Part shown: piece after piece, positions 63,068 to 64,000 of the stretch
Layout of the letters: each line of letters starts with the position of its first letter
How positions within the stretch are numbered: position 1 is the stretch's first letter
From: Gammaproteobacteria bacterium
GTDB lineage: Bacteria; Pseudomonadota; Gammaproteobacteria; Pseudomonadales; Azotimanducaceae
DNA: 64,000 nt
Reading direction: 5' to 3'
NCBI GenBank assembly: GCA_002725995.1
Contig: PBRQ01000013.1
Span: forward strand, 71,854 to 135,853
Made by a program: the position numbers and the translations under genes
Notes under the pieces: model-generated
What the model saw: only the letters and a program-made list of their open reading frames with translations
The model's database searches: none
Told to the model about the DNA's origin: nothing

Positions 63068-64000
63068 CTAAATGTTCCTTCCCGCTTCCTGCCAGTATTT
63101 GTCACGCAATAACCGTTTCAGGAGTTTTCCCGTTGGATGGCGCGGCATCGATGCCTCGAAATCGATAGATTTTGGTGCCTTGAACCCTGCCAGATTTTCT
63201 TTGCAATGAGCAATCAGTTCCGCCTCAAGCAGATCGCTTCCCTTTGCCCTGACCACCAGTTCAACGGCGCCTTTCACTTCTTCTCCAAATTCTTCATTTG
63301 GAATCCCGAATACGGCAGCATCGACGACAGCCGGGTGGTTAATGAGCACTGACTCGATTTCCGCCGGGTAAATATTGACACCACCAGATATGATCATGTC
63401 AATCTTCCGATCACTCATGAAGAGATAACCCTCCTCATCCAAATAACCGATATCACCAAAAGTAAATACACCTGGCTCCAGGTGCGCCTTTTTGGTTTTG
63501 TCAGGATCATTATGGTACTCAAAATCTGAGCCCATGATATTTTTGACGTAGAGCTGGCCAGATTCACCCGTTGCACCGCGGCTCCCATCTTCCTTTATGA
63601 CTATTACCTCCATAATTTCCACGGGTTTCCCAAGCGTGCCTGGTTTTGCAAGCCAGTCCACCGAGTTGACTGTGGTAACGATAGAGCCTTCCGTCGAACC
63701 GTAGTACTCGGAGATTATTGGCCCCCACCAGTCAATCATCTCACTCTTAATTTTTGGAGGGCATGGCGCAGCCCCATGCCAGACGACAGCAAGGCTTTCG
63801 CCCCTGAATCTATTCTTAATCTCCTCATCCAGGCGCAGCATTCTTATGAACTGCGTAGGTACCAGATGCACGTTGGTGATTTTATGTTTATCGATGATCT
63901 GCAGCACTTCCTCCGCATCGAAATGGTGCCGCATTACTACGCTGCCACCGGCCAGCAGGGGTAAAAAAGAAAATGCCCACTGAGCGGAGTGATAGACAGG
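63068..64000 (-). CDS. AMP-dependent acyl-CoA ligase, C-terminal part
   Basis: The frame is open to the right edge, so its start lies outside. At least 310 residues are visible. HSAQWAFSFLPLLAGGSVVM is the middle of the adenylation domain. EYYGSTEGS is motif A5 (Y-G-S-T-E), GDIGYLDEEGYLFMSDRKIDMIISGGVNIYPAEIE is the A7/A8 hinge region, and PRHPTGKLLKRLLRD carries the catalytic Lys. It activates a fatty, aromatic or steroid acid with ATP and CoA. The frame's ATG at 63934 is internal. Its neighbour MDR gene is on the same strand. Confidence 0.93.
   Translation of the reverse strand, partial: PVYHSAQWAFSFLPLLAGGSVVMRHHFDAEEVLQIIDKHKITNVHLVPTQFIRMLRLDEEIKNRFRGESLAVVWHGAAPCPPKIKSEMIDWWGPIISEYYGSTEGSIVTTVNSVDWLAKPGTLGKPVEIMEVIVIKEDGSRGATGESGQLYVKNIMGSDFEYHNDPDKTKKAHLEPGVFTFGDIGYLDEEGYLFMSDRKIDMIISGGVNIYPAEIESVLINHPAVVDAAVFGIPNEEFGEEVKGAVELVVRAKGSDLLEAELIAHCKENLAGFKAPKSIDFEASMPRHPTGKLLKRLLRDKYWQEAGRNI

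Noticed and set aside
1-64000. CRISPR array, prophage, insertion sequence, tRNA or rRNA
   Set aside because: No regularly spaced repeats, transposase, phage structural genes, or cloverleaf/rRNA sequences were recognised on reading.

Overview
The window reads as chromosome of a free-living, aerobic, probably marine gammaproteobacterium. Supporting signs are a gamma-type LexA box (CTGT-N8-ACAG), SelO, DUF1285, an ECF sigma factor paired with a DUF3379 anti-sigma, a gsp type II secretion cluster, and many acyl-CoA, CoA-transferase, ETF and luciferase-like oxidoreductase genes of the kind used for lipid, steroid or terpenoid catabolism. The species assignment is inference. I saw no rRNA, tRNA, CRISPR array, insertion sequence or prophage.

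Layout. 0-5.3 kb: a DUF4397 protein fragment, a class III CoA-transferase, CinA-C, a tyrosine phosphatase, two gene remnants and a MaoC-type hydratase pair. 5.3-10.1 kb: an error-prone polymerase gene dnaE2 under two tandem LexA boxes, then selO. 10.1-17.4 kb: a dead UbiA-family gene, a predicted secreted SAM hydrolase lipoprotein, a dead Bax-type glucosaminidase, an acyl-CoA dehydrogenase, an NHL/SMP-30-like lipoprotein, an SDR and a chimeric remnant. 17.5-25.1 kb: type II secretion genes gspE-F-G-H-I-J-K-L-M on the minus strand. 25.3-33.9 kb: a LysR regulator and pyrB, a double CoA-transferase, a deletion scar joining liuA to liuD, then etfBA and the ETF:ubiquinone oxidoreductase. 33.9-45.8 kb: a type II DMSO-reductase-family alpha/beta pair, an MFS transporter, a DUF7064/7065-like protein, VOC, LLM and AKR proteins, another MFS transporter and an SDR. 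45.8-52.5 kb: two metallophosphoesterases, an APH/EcKL-type kinase, an inverted-order Rieske protein, a DUF3604 protein and an MFS transporter. 52.8-64 kb: nitroreductase, a frameshifted MaoC, DsrE, a phosphotriesterase-like protein, DUF1285 with YfcE, thiolase with a DUF35 partner, a CDF transporter, the ECF sigma/anti-sigma pair, LLM and MDR oxidoreductases, and an AMP-dependent acyl-CoA ligase running off the end.

How they fit. Acyl-CoA ligase, acyl-CoA dehydrogenase, MaoC-type hydratases, SDRs, thiolase with DUF35 and class III CoA-transferases would activate and oxidise a branched or ring-derived acid. EtfAB and ETF-QO would pass the electrons to ubiquinone. The Tat-exported molybdenum enzyme could hydroxylate an alkyl or side-chain carbon.

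The most striking feature of the window is gene decay. Seven loci are broken by in-frame stops, single-base shifts or clean internal deletions, yet their remains can still be read in frame. All three stop codons occur, and the flanking genes are intact. The clearest case is a scar in which the 5' end of an isovaleryl-CoA dehydrogenase gene is joined directly to the 3' biotin-carrier end of a methylcrotonyl-CoA carboxylase gene. This is the trace of a lost leucine-degradation operon.
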